Assembly (NCBI RefSeq): GCF_031877795.1
Contig: NC_133933.1
Coordinates: 67,224,003-67,288,002 of the forward strand
Length of the DNA stretch: 64,000 nt
Source of the DNA: Strix aluco
Taxonomy: Eukaryota; Chordata; Aves; Strigiformes; Strigidae
Direction: 5' to 3'
The position numbers and the translations under genes were made by a program. The notes under the pieces are model-generated. The model was not told where the DNA came from. It was given only the letters and a program-made list of their open reading frames with translations, and did no database searches. Each line of letters starts with the position of its first letter. Within the stretch, counting starts at the first letter, position 1. Below, one piece after another: positions 36,056-49,679 of the stretch.

Positions 36056-39000
36056 ATGTGTACTTCTGCATGAATTCCCTTCCAATAACTTTAGAATGAA
36101 TTGGACAATGTAAATTAAATACCATCTGAATTCTTACAAATATCATGAAAACAAAAAGCCAGAGATAGAAGAAAGAGATTCTAGCTCCTGCTGAAAGGAA
36201 AGCTGCAGTGCAGGCTCCACCCTTGCTACCCATCAGAAGTTCCAGAAAAGGGAGAGATGCCCACGCACACACACACATACACATTCTGACTGTTCCAGTT
36301 GCAGGAAAAGCCTTATTAGACACCAGAGAAGATGCAGATCCATGGCCAGCCAGGCTAGAATGGCCCTACTGTGCTGTTTCTCAGAGCATGGACATGTGAA
36401 ACATGTATAATAGAAGGATCGGGCAGATGCCAAAGCTTATGCAGTTGTTCTCTGCATCCTCAGTTTTTGTATTTGCTAGTGAAATCTCTGGCTGTTCTCA
36501 ACAACAGAAGAGCCAGAACCAAACAGCCTTTAAATGAAATTTCCCCATTCATGACAAAAGTCGCAAAAGCTGATCTTAACACCCATGTTTTAAACGAAAC
36601 TTTAAAGTTTGTTTGATTGCCCCTCACTCAGATGTAATCCCCAATTTGAGAAGCTGAACACTGATGGGTTGCATAAGCACCCCTAATCTGCTCCTGGAGA
36701 AATTTGGCTTACTTAGCTGAAACCACTGTTGAAACTTGCACTAATATGTCCAGTATTATGATGTAGGGAACACCCATCAGATCTGTTCCAGCAGCTCAGC
36801 TGTGTGGGGAGCAGCATCCAGATGAGAAGTCATAATGAACAGCTGGCAACTTTTTCAAATGCTTCAGCTGGCTCTCAAATGATTTTGTAACAACATCCCT
36901 GCAAAAACAGAAATCTCTGCTTCTTTCACAGGAGAGAAGATGGAAAACAGGCACCGCTCAGTATGAGCCATGTTATTTTCCTGTAGTTCTACACAAAGGG
37001 TATGTTGCTTTCTGGAAATGCCACGTTTGTGCTGGAACGATAAGAAACAAACCACAGTCACTAGAGCACAGGAACTTGGCAGCCTATGCCTTTTAGTGAA
37101 GCTACTCTGATGTTAAATGTGTTGAGTGCCTGTATCAATTTTATTTCCGTATCTTCCTCCTGTTGAACCATACTTAATCTAATGAATATTAATTTTTTTG
37201 TTCTTCCTCAAAAAAAGATTCTTATTCACAAGAGCTATTGTGTGTTTGTGAGGTTGAGGAAGAACAACTTTCAAAGAGTGACCGGTGCATACATATTTTC
37301 ATTTCTTAGAGACAGAAGGGGAGAAGCACAGGTCACAGGAAAAGCTTAAGCAACGGTTGTAATTTTTTTCAATTAAAAAACCTAGATGTCTATAGGCATT
37401 CTTGCCAGAATGACACTTATGTCACAGAAAAGGAGGTTGCTGTTGTGAGGGGCTGTGCTAGGGTTTCCTAAGGAAGGCAGCTGTGATGGACGTCTGATCA
37501 TGAAGAAGGGGGAAAAGATTTGGTTTTTATCCTAGTAAATGCAGACACTTTTATTAAGAAATGGTGGAGTAGGAACTAGTTTCTAAAACTGGAGAAATCC
37601 TGGCTCAGAGGTGTTTCCATGAACATACACTGAATGTTTAATCCAGAGTGATAAACTATTCTGGACAATTGGACATGCAGGAAGAATGGTCATTGGAAAT
37701 GCTCTTGCCATTTGGAAGTAGAGAAAAAATTTCAAGACAGCATGGTCAGCCTTGGAGAGAAAGAAAGACAGAAGATAAAGGTACATGGGGAAGAAGTATG
37801 CAGAGATTAAGTTACCTGTCCCACAGCTGTGATGCCTTTCCCTCTCTATTGGACATAGTTTTGCAGCAGCAGACACTTGAGTCAATTGAGGTGAAGACTG
37901 GGCAGTGAGAGATAAAGCCACTGTGCGTGGCTGTGATGAGCACCATACCCACAGCCCCTTCATGACAGACCTGCTTTCCAAAGCAATTTCTGACCAGAGT
38001 CAGCACCAGCTCACGCCCTCCTAGTCCTGGGTGAGCAAAACTCCACTTTCAGTTCTGTGGGTTGGAGCTGATGGTAAGGAAAGGTGATGGAAGAGGTCGG
38101 GCAGGCTTTGGGAAGCTGATGGGAACAAGTATGAACTTTGGAGGACTGGGCTTGTAGGCCAGGAGAAGACATGGAGGTTTCAGTTGACTGTGGTTAAACA
38201 TATCTCCCTGTTCCTCCTCATCTCTCACAAACCCCTCATCCTCTTGGTTTATCTGATCACAGGCTCTCTTTCCTGCCCTATCTCTATAATGATACGGGTT
38301 ATTCATATAAATAATTACAGTTGTTGCTTCAAAATTGATCACCTTAGAGATAAACAACACATGAGAAGATAATTTTCAAGACAAGCTGTAGTATCCCAAA
38401 GAGTTTCACCAGACCAATTGACTTAAATGGACCTTGAACAGAGGCCACTGATCTGGAGACTGGTGAAATGTTCCTACTCCTGGCTCTGACCCCGGCTTTC
38501 CTGAGAAGCTCAAGACTCCAACTGAGATCTGGCAGGGAAAGGGGAGTGTGCACAGATACTATTGCTCTTGATGTCTTCTCCAAGTTTTTCTCACACTGAA
38601 TATCATCTCCAAAACAGGATCTTGCCTCATGGCTGCCATGTCTTGTTTGTTACCTAGGGCTTGCTTCTGCCCAAGTATTTTCCAACTATCCTCTGACTTG
38701 GCTCTTCTATTTAAACTGCATACTTAAAGCACATAATGCTGACTGAAGTGGTTTAAGGAAGACCAAGAAACTGACTGACTTCATGAATCTAGCTGAAAAC
38801 CTTTAATGCTACCAGGACTGTAAGTCACCATGTATTCATTACTACCCAGACAAGTTTGGCTACAATAATTATTACTTTTGAAACCTTCTTGTTGCAGATA
38901 TAGTTGGTTAGTACAGCTAAACAAGTGCATTGCAGAGTGTAGTCAGCGTCAGGAAAATAAGATCACGAGCCAGTGTTACTTCCCAATTTCTGAACATTAG

Positions 39001-42000
39001 AAAATACTACCTAAAATAGTCATATGAAATGAGGTACTAGAAAATGACAGCTGGCTAAGCAATTGAACAGCAAATTACTTTGTGCGGTTAGAATACAGGG
39101 AAAGTTCATGTTTCTGAATTGCAAGGATGGCTTCACTCATTAGCTCCAGATACTGATGTAGATAATTTCAAAGCATGCATATTTACAAATCAGCTATTCA
39201 AATACTACATACAAGAAAAAATATGTAGTTGTGGGTTGAATCATACCTCACTGACTATTCCTGTTCTGTATTTGGTAGCAACACTGGAAGGCAGGTTAAA
39301 TTTCATGACACAGGTGCTACAGACTAGTTGTAAATGCTGCTACACTTCAGCAGGAGCATGCTCAGGCTGTGCAGCTACCTATGGTGCTTTGCACCTCATT
39401 GTATCAGATCTTTCCTAACCAACACTATTTAGCACCATCGCCAGGCTGTAACTCCAGTGTCCATGATGCAGAACACTCTATGTTGAAGGTCACAATCCTC
39501 TCAGAGCCTGCATTGGCCTGTCAGGGTGCCTGGCCAGCAAGCTGCCTTCTCCATGTCCTCGGACAGAGACCTGGGCCCTTGGAGGGAGTGGGCAAAGCAA
39601 CTGCTTGCTTCCTCACCCAGCCCATGCAGCACCAGGGAGCCATTCCAGCCTGGGAACCCTCTGCTCCATGGCCCTCTAGAGGGTCACCACCACCTGATAT
39701 TGGATAAGGGTGTAACCACGTAGCCTGCAACAGGGTACTGCCACTGCTAGTAAAAGGGCATTTTTCTAAATTTTCTAATTCATTGCCTGTCTATAGTTAA
39801 TATTTTTAATTTTTGTTAATCTTTGTCTGGTACTGCTGTGGTTTTACAAATCTAACATAATTTGTGGTGTAGAGAAATACAGGCTTGGTAACAGAGACCT
39901 TGAGAAGTGGAGACACAGGACGCAGTATAGAGGAGTACAGCCATGGGATTATAAGAGACCAGGCACAGGCCTGGCACTGGAAACCCCACAGGTACGAGCA
40001 ACTTACCAACAGCCAGTTAAAGAAATGCAAATCTGGACAAAACTGGTTTTAGGGCAACAAAGAGCAAGGAAATAGTACCTAACATACATAGAAAGCACGA
40101 GATACAGTTCATTCAGATGTAACGTGGATTTGCAGGCCAGCAGAGAAAGAGCAAGGTTTAAAAGCATGTTAGCAAGCACATAAAAAAGACCTAAAGTGGA
40201 TCCTCAAGTGAGGAAGCAGAAATCATCATCTTGAACATGGTGAAGGACTCCAGATGCTGACAACTTTCCTTAACACCAGCTCCACCACTACCAGAGTCAA
40301 ATCACCACCCTAGGAGCCAGAGGAGCAGGGAAAGGTTGAGCAAAACATCAGGAAAAGGGGTAGAAACTAAGAAGTGTGTGTATAATGGTTTTAACTGTGT
40401 TATCATTATCAATACTCTTTCTGCAAGAATGTATTATTTCCCTTTCTGTAACAGATTCTAGTAATTCTTGCATTAGACTGCTGAGATTTGATTTATACTA
40501 ACAACAGATTATTGCCTTTATACACAAGGTGAATTTCCCCTCTGCCTGTAAACAAGATGTTGTGCATAACAAGGGATCCTGGCATGCTTTGGTGGGCCCA
40601 GGACATTTTGTCATGTATGATAGAGTAACAGCCATTAACAGGAGATGAGAGGAACTTTTGGCACCTGGCACTGGCACCAAGTGCACCACCTTCAGTGATA
40701 GGACACCTCCTTTAGAGCAATGCCCCCCTGGACAGTCACCCCCTCTGGAGGCTGATCACACCCAGATCCTCTCACTCTGTGAGAAGAGATTTGCAGTACA
40801 AAATCCTGCCAGGGCAGCTGTGTCAGGAGCAAGCTGGTCCATCAATATCCCTTCAACACAGTTCCCCCAGCTGTGCAAAGGCTGCAAATGGCTTTCGTAG
40901 CCCCAGAGATAACTGTGCTAGCAGAGAAAGGGATCTCTAGCCAGCTTTCACTGAACGCCAGGTCCAGTTTATGGACTTAATATCAATGGCTGTGAGCAAG
41001 TACACAGTGCTTGCTTGTGCTGTGATTCCAGGGCACCTGCTAGTGTCATCTTCTGCAGACAGGAATGTCAGCAGCCTCAGGGTACCAGTCTCTGTCATAG
41101 CCAAAAGCCTCCATAATCTGCTGCTTGAGTCATTCAGACCTGCCTAAACAACTCTGGGCCACACAGCCAAGTTAGTCAGGTGTAGAATTCCCTTAAGGCA
41201 GTGATGCAGTGTAAGTTTGGTCTGCTAACAGCAAAAGAGCATCCTGAGGGACAGGAGGGTTACTAGCATTTCAAATGCCATTAGTGTTTTCCACTGTTTC
41301 TGCAGAGCTAGCATGAGGACAAGGTCTCGCAAGCTACCTTCCCACAGTCCTGGGCAATGAGCCACAGGTCCAGCAGAAAAAGAGTACAAAAGGTACACTT
41401 ACATGGCATGAAAGCAAGTTGCATCATGGCAGTAATCTAAACCATCTGGGACTATTTGACTAGCATCATCTCTCCATTGCCATAGCATCCCTTCTTGTCT
41501 CAAGAGGCAACTGCAATTTCTCTAAGAACAAATGGAAAAGAAAACACACACACACACACAAAAAACCCCAACAACAAACAGGAAGATCATCTCCAGCTCT
41601 TTATATACCAACAAGTTATGATACATTATTGCAAATAATCATGATTTTGTCAGGAAAATAACTTGCTCTGTCATCAGTTTTCCTTCCTACTTGAAGCCTT
41701 TGGCATTCGAAGTTCAGCAGCTTGGGTCAAAAAGAGGCAGCACAACATGGTCAGCACTACCAGAGGCAAGAAACTGATTTTAGGAAATCTCTGAGGGTTC
41801 TTCTGTCTTTTGCATGTCCTGTAGTGTGTAATGTCAGCTTATTTAGGAACAGAGGTTCTCTCCTATTTTTACAGTTCCACAGATAACATAGAAAAAGGAT
41901 TTCAAAACTCTTTTCAGGGAAGTGGTAGTTGAAACATTCTGTATCATGTAGCACTCTTGCACAACATGAGCCTTTTGCATCCTCTTACCAGCCACAGTTG

Positions 42001-42029
42001 GTAATTTTTGCAGACTTTCATGTACTCTT
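36056..42029. other. Intergenic, no gene recognised
   Basis: Mostly AT-rich single-copy-looking sequence. A GC-richer part at 39,440-39,720 carries frames on both strands (up to 112 codons) without exon signals. A short (AC)n run lies at 41,544-41,560. The 132-codon minus frame 37,981-37,583 has no recognised domain. Confidence 0.5.
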
Positions 42030-42640
42030 GTACAATTGAATATCCAAAGAGACCATCATGATCACCTAGTCCATCTCTGTGGACAGTGTAAGCACTTCTT
42101 ATTTTCTGCATCACATTTCTTAGTTTCTGCATTAATCCTAGAACCTCTGTTAAGCTATTGCATGTTTTCTAGAAAGATGCTTGCTCTTGATTTAATATCA
42201 AGTGCTGAAGATCCTAACAGTTCCCTGCATAATTTGTTCTGATGGGACATACTGTTAAAAAAATATATATATACCTTTTTTGCATTGCGTCTGTTTACAA
42301 TGTTTCCCCTAGGCTGAAGATCTGTGTTCTATCAGAAACCTCTTCCACATCTAGGGAGACCACAATTTGCCTTCTGTCAGAAAAACTGTACTAACTGACT
42401 TGGTTTGGTTTCTTTTTACTGGGAAGAATTTCCAGATCTCAAATTATTCTTTTCTGCATGCTCTGCAATTTTTAAGCAATCCAGGCACCATAAATAATCA
42501 CAACATTGAAGTATATACCCCAATTATTTTATCTATGGTTACAACGTAGTATCCCTTCTACGCTTGTCTGATGTTCTGCTTATGCATTCCAGAGTTGTAT
42601 TAGCTCTCTGACATACAGTTTCCTATTGGGACCTCATAAG
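42030..42640 (-). mobile_element. Ancient CR1-type LINE, antisense, ORF2 3' part and 3' UTR
   Basis: From 42,030 the plus strand follows, block by block, the reversed 3' region of old CR1 elements of the kind common in turtles and crocodiles. AATTGAATATCCAAAGAGAC CATCATGATCACCTAGTCCATCT is the 3' terminal block. Near 42,190-42,262 come the TTGATTTAA..AAG.GCTGAAGATCC and TTGTTC.GATGG...ACTGTTAAAAA blocks. Later come CTCTGCAATTTTT, and TTATGCATTCCAGAGTTGTA TTAGCTCT just before 42,610. The block order is kept over about 600 bases, but no open frame survives. It is clearly older than the 295 and 56,419 copies. Confidence 0.65.
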
Positions 42641-43939
42641 AAATAGCATCCTAAGTAAAAACAAATGTCCATCCAGGCCTTACCCTCACAGTGGCACTTA
42701 GGATGGGTTATGTAGATGCTCAGAATGGGGTATGTGCACTCATTTAGATACAGGGCACATACAGAGAGACCCTCCCCTTAATAACACAACCTAGTATCTG
42801 GCAAAGTACCTCACCAGCAAACTCAACAAAGCTTTCCACATCTATCTATTCCCTGCACCATGTGATGATAAACAGGTAGAATGTGCAACATCAACACTTT
42901 TTTTCCCCCCACAAACAACTTGATATACGCATTGCCAACTGTGCTTGATTTGAAGGAAAAACAAGAAAATATTTGATATTGTTACTTTAAATAGCATGCA
43001 GAACATCTTCCCCACAAACATGCTGTCCTTCTAAAGTCATGTTTTGACAGAGAGGAAGTGCTTTTTCAATATTTTTTTTCCTAAATTTGAAAACTTTTTT
43101 TTTTGTTTGTTATAAAATAAAGGCATAAAGACATTTGGGTACAATTTTGTTTGTACTTCAATTAAATAAAAATCTTCACCACAAGCATATGCCCCAAATA
43201 ATAAGTTCAATTATAACACTTCTAAATTTTCCTAAATGCAAACTGCATCCAGCTGATGGCCTCAGTTTCTTCCCGTACAAAGTTTCATTTTGACTTTGGA
43301 TGGAACCAATGTAACTAAATTTAAGGAGAAGCTAGCAAGGCAAAAGGTCAGACCTGCAAAGCTCATTTTGATCTGTGAGTGCTCACTGGCAGGATGGAAG
43401 ACCTATGAATTTACCCACTGAGTGTTTACTGCTCTCCTACAGAATTATCTTTACGTATGTTAATAATATTCTGACTTACACAAAACAGAAAGCAAGTGAT
43501 ATGAAGTAAAAATAAAATAGGCTTGCTGTAATCTCAGCCAAACATACATTTACCTTGAGAAGACTGTATAGATGGGATTTTATTAGTCTTCCAGTCCCTG
43601 TTTTGAGAATAAAAACTATTTCTTGAGAATGTTTATATGCCATTAAAGTAATGACACTGTAGTCAGTCAATTTAAATGTGATGCAAAGCCCTTTTTGCTA
43701 GATTTAGCAGCCCTTCAGTGCTTAACTTGCAGATTTTAAAATGTTAAAAATGCACATTAGTGAAGTAGCTACATCCATTTCTCCCTGCATGTGTGCTTTT
43801 AATGCAAATTTCAAGGATACCTAGCTGTAGACAGACACATATTTCAGTGGTTTTTTCACTGCCTTTCAAACACAGATATATTTTCTTCCATAGTTATTGT
43901 ATGACATATGTGCTAACAATAGCACCTATTAGTTCCTCT
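42641..43939. other. Intergenic, AT-rich, no gene recognised
   Basis: No open frame longer than 64 codons, T-rich runs near 43,070-43,105, and no further repeat recognised. The first hundred bases could be a diverged continuation of the CR1 copy to the left. Confidence 0.5.
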
Positions 43940-44062
43940 CATTAGAGAGAGGGAAAACTGAGGAAGTGCTGGAAGATGACATCTGTAAAAAGCCATTTAA
44001 GAAGGCCAGCAGCAGGACCAGAAATGGATCCCTGGCTCCTAAGTCTTAGACCAGTGCTTTCC
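43940..44062 (+). repeat. MIR/L3-type relic
   Basis: GAGGGAAAACTGAGGAAGTG ..AAAAAGCCATTTAAGAAGGCCAGCAGCAGGACCAGAAATGGATCCCTGGCTCCTAAGTCTTAGACCAGTGCTTTCC follows the conserved order of the MIR/L3 core: GGGGAAACTGAGGCA, then AAGTGACTTGCCCAAGGTCA, then CAGAGCCAGGAATAGAACCCAGG.CTCCTGA.T, then CCAGTGCT. It is the best-preserved member of this class in the window. Confidence 0.65.
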
Positions 44063-46182
44063 TTTTTTCCTTCTTTTTGCTACCTCCTTTACTCTCTAAA
44101 TCAGACTATTTCTTCTATACTTAGACATATTATCACTGCTACAAATCAGAACTCCAGCTTTTAATACCCCCTCAATCCCACATAAAATATTGTATCTCAT
44201 ACAAATAGTTCTCCATTTCTATCTGACAGATACCTCTGGGAGCACAAGATCATGATGTAGAACGTCACGTAACAATGCACTCAGTGTGCAGTCACTCTCG
44301 GCAGCAGCAGATTTCATGGCAGGGCTTACAAGTCCTCCTAAGAATAGAGGGAACAGACCACTGTAACACTCACAGTCTTTCATGGGAATGCAGGAGGACA
44401 GGGGGTTAATTTGCGGGGTCTGAGTGCTGAGAAGGGAGACAGTTTTGACTTACCTGTGTGCTTGTATCTAGTTGTGTGTGGCTGGTTAGCAGAATGATCT
44501 TGAACAAATGGCTGTAGCAGCAAAGCAGCCCCAGAGAAAGAGTCATGGGTGGGGGAAGGATGCTTCAGCTTTCACACACCAGCTATGTTTCCCCAACCCT
44601 GACATTCCTTAGCACAGGTACCTCTAAACAACTACAGCAGGAGACTAAAACCAAACATGCTCCAGATGTCACCACCCAAGCCCCTTGGATGTGAGGAAAT
44701 AAAAATGGGGGTACTGTGTTTGTCATGATTGCTGGGCTAGCTGCTCCAGTCTCGCTCCTGAAGGCCTTCCCAAGTGTACCTTCACAGGAGTCAGGCCTTG
44801 GGCATCTCCCACAGCCTTACTGTAGCCACTCATGAATTATAAAAGACAGGCTTAAATTCCCCTTTCCCCTCCTGTAAGACATACCATGTCAAAGCAATGG
44901 GCTTTAGGAGCAGAAGGGGGAAACCATGGGGACTGCATGTGGCAGAAGCTGCTGTGCAGGCTGGTAGCTGTGGAGGAGCTGGAGGGAAGCTGGAGGGGTG
45001 GCAGAGCTGTGCTGTGTGGATGAACTGCCTGTGCCACAACAGGGAGGAGGAGATCAAGTCAGATGAAATGATAGCTCATGAGCAAAAGCCCTTGTAATCC
45101 TTGATAAATCTGTGTCTGTCCTGGGTGATCCCAAAGTCTCTGACTTCGAAGGTCCCAGAGTCACCAGCCACACCCTTCACTTTGTAGTCAGACCCACCTA
45201 GGGATTTCCACATCAAACTTTGACACAGCTGTTCAGAGGGACTTGCTATCCCATTTCTCCAGATTAAAGCATTATTTATCCCTTCACCTAGAGTTACAAA
45301 GTATGCAAGACTAAGGCATGAAACAAACAAGTACATCTACAGGTTCTCTACCTTAAATTTTCTTACCACACTGTGGCTGACATTCCTCATTTCTGGGGGA
45401 AAAAACCCACCAAAGCACAAAACCCGACCCATCCACCCACCCACCCAGCCAACACGTCCTTTACTGCTTGTAGCATTCTCTCTCTTTTTACAGGTCATAC
45501 CAGCAAGTTAGCTTTCCCTCTGACACACTTGGGCAGCTCTTGAAATCCCACAGAATTTTCTACTCTGCACTCTTGCCTCTAGAATGGTGAAGTGTTTTAG
45601 TCAATACACTGCCAGCTGTTTCTATCTTAATTCTTCTGAAACTGTGCACATGAGGCTGGCTTGGGCATTATTGTGTTAGTACTCCTTGTTGGTTTTCTAA
45701 CAGTCTCTTTACAGTTTGCTCTGATTTAATTCTATTTGTCCTGAAGCTCATACAAAAGCCTGGCAGCCACCAATTTGAAAATTAACAGGAAATATGACTC
45801 ATTTGTCAAGCTCATAAGGAAAAGAATGCAGACATTTTGCCCAATCATCACAATAGCTGCACAGGAAAACACAGAGGCCCCCTCTCCCCAACCTCCCACT
45901 TCTGTTTATCCCCTAAGATACATTCACATAGCAAAACCTTAGTTATGGTCAGGTTGTGAGGAGCATTTTGGCTGCAAACCAGATCACTCAAGTCATGTGT
46001 TCAGACAGAAAAAGAAGAGCAGTTGCTATGCTTATGTTCATTTTTCTCTGAAAATACATGTTAGTCTGTATGCTGGTTTTAATCATTACATTCTACCTGC
46101 TTTCCTCCCTTTTCCAACAACAAATGTCAAGACCACAGCTCTTAGGGCATCAGTCACAACCACTCATTTAAATATAGGAGCA
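44063..46182. other. Intergenic, no gene recognised
   Basis: A minus frame of 86 codons (45,336-45,076) and a GC-richer patch at 44,880-45,060 are the only open stretches. Neither has splice signals or family resemblance. Confidence 0.5.
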
Positions 46183-46228
46183 ATTTAATCATCTACTTTA
46201 TGATAGATGATTAAATCTAATCATCTAC
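46183..46228. other. Perfect 13-bp inverted repeat plus a third direct copy
   Basis: ATTTAATCATCTA (46,183-46,195) and its exact reverse complement TAGATGATTAAAT (46,204-46,216) enclose an 8-base loop. TAATCATCTAC then recurs at 46,218-46,228. The stem is AT-rich and too short for a typical microRNA precursor. Confidence 0.85.
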
Positions 46229-48168
46229 GTTTTATGCTTTGAAACATAACATTAGATAACATTTGGTTTTCAGCAGAAAGCTTAATACCTTGAAGTGTCA
46301 GCCCAAAGAATAACATTCAGCTTCTTGACTCCATTTTGCCAGCCAAGTCACTGATCTTTCAGAATAGCAGCAAACTGGATAGGCAAGAGTTTGTCTATCA
46401 TTTCCGCCTCTTGTGGAAAAAATACCCACTTCCTCTTTGCTCAAAATCATTCAAAGATTTGGCAATGAACACAGTCCTCTGGGACTACATCCCTGCCTTT
46501 AAGAACTAAGTAATTATTTCTGGCTCCCTTTTAGACCCACTCAACATTTCTGTAACCTACAGCTTTATTCATGTATTATCAGTCAAAGACAATCCCCTCC
46601 CAGCCACAGCAGGCACAACACAAATGCCTCATGCTCCCCTCTTCAAATTTCTGGTGCATACAGTGCATTAACAGTATATCGAGGCTGGGCTTACAGCACA
46701 TGGTGAAACATCTCAGCACATGGTAGACTGCCAAAAAAAAAAAAAAAATCAAGAGACAGACACATTTTTGGCCTCCATCCAGAAGATAAAGTTAACAGAA
46801 AGTACAGGAACTGTTTTGCAGCCCAAAATTGCTGATAAACTTCAGCCTTGGCCCAACATATCTGCATTGACAAATAAGAGGGAGTCTCTTCTTGGGCACC
46901 TTTATGTCCTGGTTCAACATCTGAGTGGGTTTTCATTACATGTCTTAGCATTTACTAAATTTTGGTCAAAATGCATAGCATTAGGAGAAAAAGGAATAAA
47001 ATTTTAAAAGAGCATTTTTTTCTTCTTACAATATTATTGATGTTTTGACACCAATATGAAAATAGAGACTTCATCCTTGACCTGTAAAGTAAAAGCAAAT
47101 TTCACATTTACTTTATATTAACAAGATCCACTGTCTATGAAGTCTTCATCGTTTACCTCATATCTGCTGTTATTTACTGAACCTACTATTATTCCTTTTG
47201 ATTCTAACTTGCAGAAATTTATAATGATTTTGGTTTCCTTTATGAGCAAAAACTGAGACTGAGTCATGGTTTCTTTTCTAACAGAACCTGAACATTGTAA
47301 GAAACAACCAAGATGAAGAAATGTTTTTCTAATCTTCAAGCTTTTTCCAAAGCAGTGTTCTTCCTAAAATGTTCCTGTTCTTTGTTTCATTCCCTACTAA
47401 TTCTTTCTGCTGTTCATAGTTTGGGGTTTTTTCTACTTTTCCTTCCTGTGCTCCACATGCTTCTGAGTATGTTTTCTGCAGGGATATCTGCTCATAGCCA
47501 CATGTCCCTTGCTACCACGTTCACAAAGCTCAGCTTCTGACTTGCGTAGTGGCCTGTGTTTGAGCAGTAGCTCCTGCTGTTTCAGCTATAAGAAGCATGC
47601 GTGCCCTCAGTGCAGGACTGTAGTCATGTCCACCAGCTGCAGTGAAGTTTCACAGCCTGAGTGTTTAAAACACCTTCTCTCTCAGTTCTGCCCATCTTCC
47701 CGCTGAAGTAGAAGAGTGTGACATTCTGTATGGCCCAAATAGGTGAAGGGAAAAGAAATAACAACAGATTGCAAATAGCACAAATGCACTACGTAGAGAG
47801 GCCAAAACCCAAAAGAGCATTCACATGTGGAGATCCTGCCACACCTAGCCTTTCATTATACATTTTCCTGAGCAAAACTTTTGTTGTTGACTGATGGGCT
47901 CCAATCCAGACAGAAACGGGGCATCCATGCAGAAGGATTCAGGAGTGTGGCACTCCCCATTCCCCATTCCCCATGCTGAAGCTGTGTCTGGCCAGGGAGA
48001 GAGGCAGCCTGGCCATGAAGGTCAGTGGTGAGGCTCCTTCAAGAAAAGCTGAGTCCTGGCTCTGGTTCTTAGTGGTAGCAGTGTTACACTTATTATCCAG
48101 TTATTCTCAGACCTGGTGGCAGTGTGGTAGGTGGCAACCTAGTCTGCCACCTCTTTTGGCCAGCAATG
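46229..48168. other. Intergenic, no gene recognised
   Basis: Contains a 16-base A run near 46,733-46,748. Frames are all below 100 codons. Confidence 0.5.
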
Positions 48169-48222
48169 ATCAATGCTATGCATCATGTCTTTGAAATCAA
48201 TGCTATGCATTGTGTCTTTCAA
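48169..48222. repeat. 27-bp tandem duplication
   Basis: ATCAATGCTATGCATCATGT CTTTGAA at 48,169-48,195 is repeated directly at 48,196-48,222 with three substitutions. It is a local duplication with no coding meaning that I can see. Confidence 0.9.
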
Positions 48223-49679
48223 ATATCTGGAAACAGCACATCCCCAAGGATGTTCTTCAAACTTTCCTGTTCTCCACGGTGTTTGCTACAAATTCCAGAG
48301 CATGTCCGAACATCGTCAGGCTCCTTCAACAGACCAAAATGCACCTGACCAAAGGTAGCTGCATGCCCACATACCTTCATTTATTTATTGCCAGTCCCAT
48401 CTGGATGTTTTCATTTGCATATGATATCTCAGAAAAGCAAAATTCTCTACAGATCAACCACACTTCCAGATTATACCTCTTTTTTTTCTTATTTCAGATT
48501 AATTTCTGGTTCATATTAAAGTCTTGTCCCAGACTGGAAAAGTCAGATACTTTTCTGAGACTAAATTCTCCTGGATCTCTCCAGCTGACAGCTTGAATCT
48601 TCCTCTTCATTTTCACTGCTGTTTATCTGCACCATCAAGTTGAGCTGAGCTGAACAAACCTCACAGAGTAATCAGAGGAATTCTCTCTGTGTTAACAAAC
48701 TTTTGTATTAATTAAGTGTGAGCAAACTGGTCTACCTTTGCTTGGAAACAGGGTGTTCAATAGGCAAGAGTTAATGAGAAGCTGATCAAATTTTCTGTTG
48801 GATAGTCTTAAGTAATGTCATTGGCTGGCCCTATTTCCTGTAAATACAGGTTGCACCTGTGGAGGTTTTTCATTCTCTGATCTTTTCCTCCACTTTCCAG
48901 CACTCTAAGTCCTTGCTACAGCAAGCAACCACAAACGCAAGTTGTTAAAAAGATGCAAGGATGTTGCCTTTGCTGTGTAAGCTCAGCACACATGACATTA
49001 TCCTAAAGGGTGGGCCAAAGTTATGACACAAAGAATATACATTTCTACCACATATCTGCAATCTAAGACAAATGACAGGGGGGAAAAAAAAGCAAACTGG
49101 GACGCTGTTCCCTTTCACGCAGCTGGACCTGAAGCTTTTCTATGACAGTACTCGACTCCTCAGTCCACACTGATTTTCCTTCAGTTTGTACTCAGAAAAT
49201 AGTAATTGGGGAAATTATTCCAGAATAACAACAAAGTTTAGTTTGGAAATGGAAAATATAATTCTTTTCTATCTCCTTGAGATCTGCCAATGTATACTGT
49301 GATCCTTGTGTAAGGGTAAGTGGGAAGAGAGTGTCTGCTCCTTTAAGGGCATCTGGTCAAGGACCTTCTTCAGTGAAGAAAAGGCATAATAAGAAAAGGA
49401 TGAAGCCATAAAGAAGATAAACCTGACCGACAAATGGTAAGGGAGGCAATGATGGGAACCAAACACAGTCAGTCACACTAGCTGATGAGGGCGAGTGAGA
49501 GTGTGGGAATGTTTATTCCAGAGAGGTTATCTGATCAGGGACCTTGTCAATTTGGAAACTAAGGAGAAAAGGAAGGAACCAGAAAAAAATGGACACACAG
49601 ATCTAGCAAACAATGAGAAAATCCAACCACACCAATTGATGGGCTATCAAGAAACTACTGGCACCACTTCCAGGAAGAT
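48223..49679. other. Intergenic, no gene recognised
   Basis: No identified repeat. A 128-codon plus frame (48,210-48,596) overlaps the tandem duplication and has no recognisable domain. Confidence 0.5.

Noticed and set aside
45076..45336. 86-codon minus frame that looked vaguely protein-like
   Set aside because: Not recognised, short, and not framed by splice sites.
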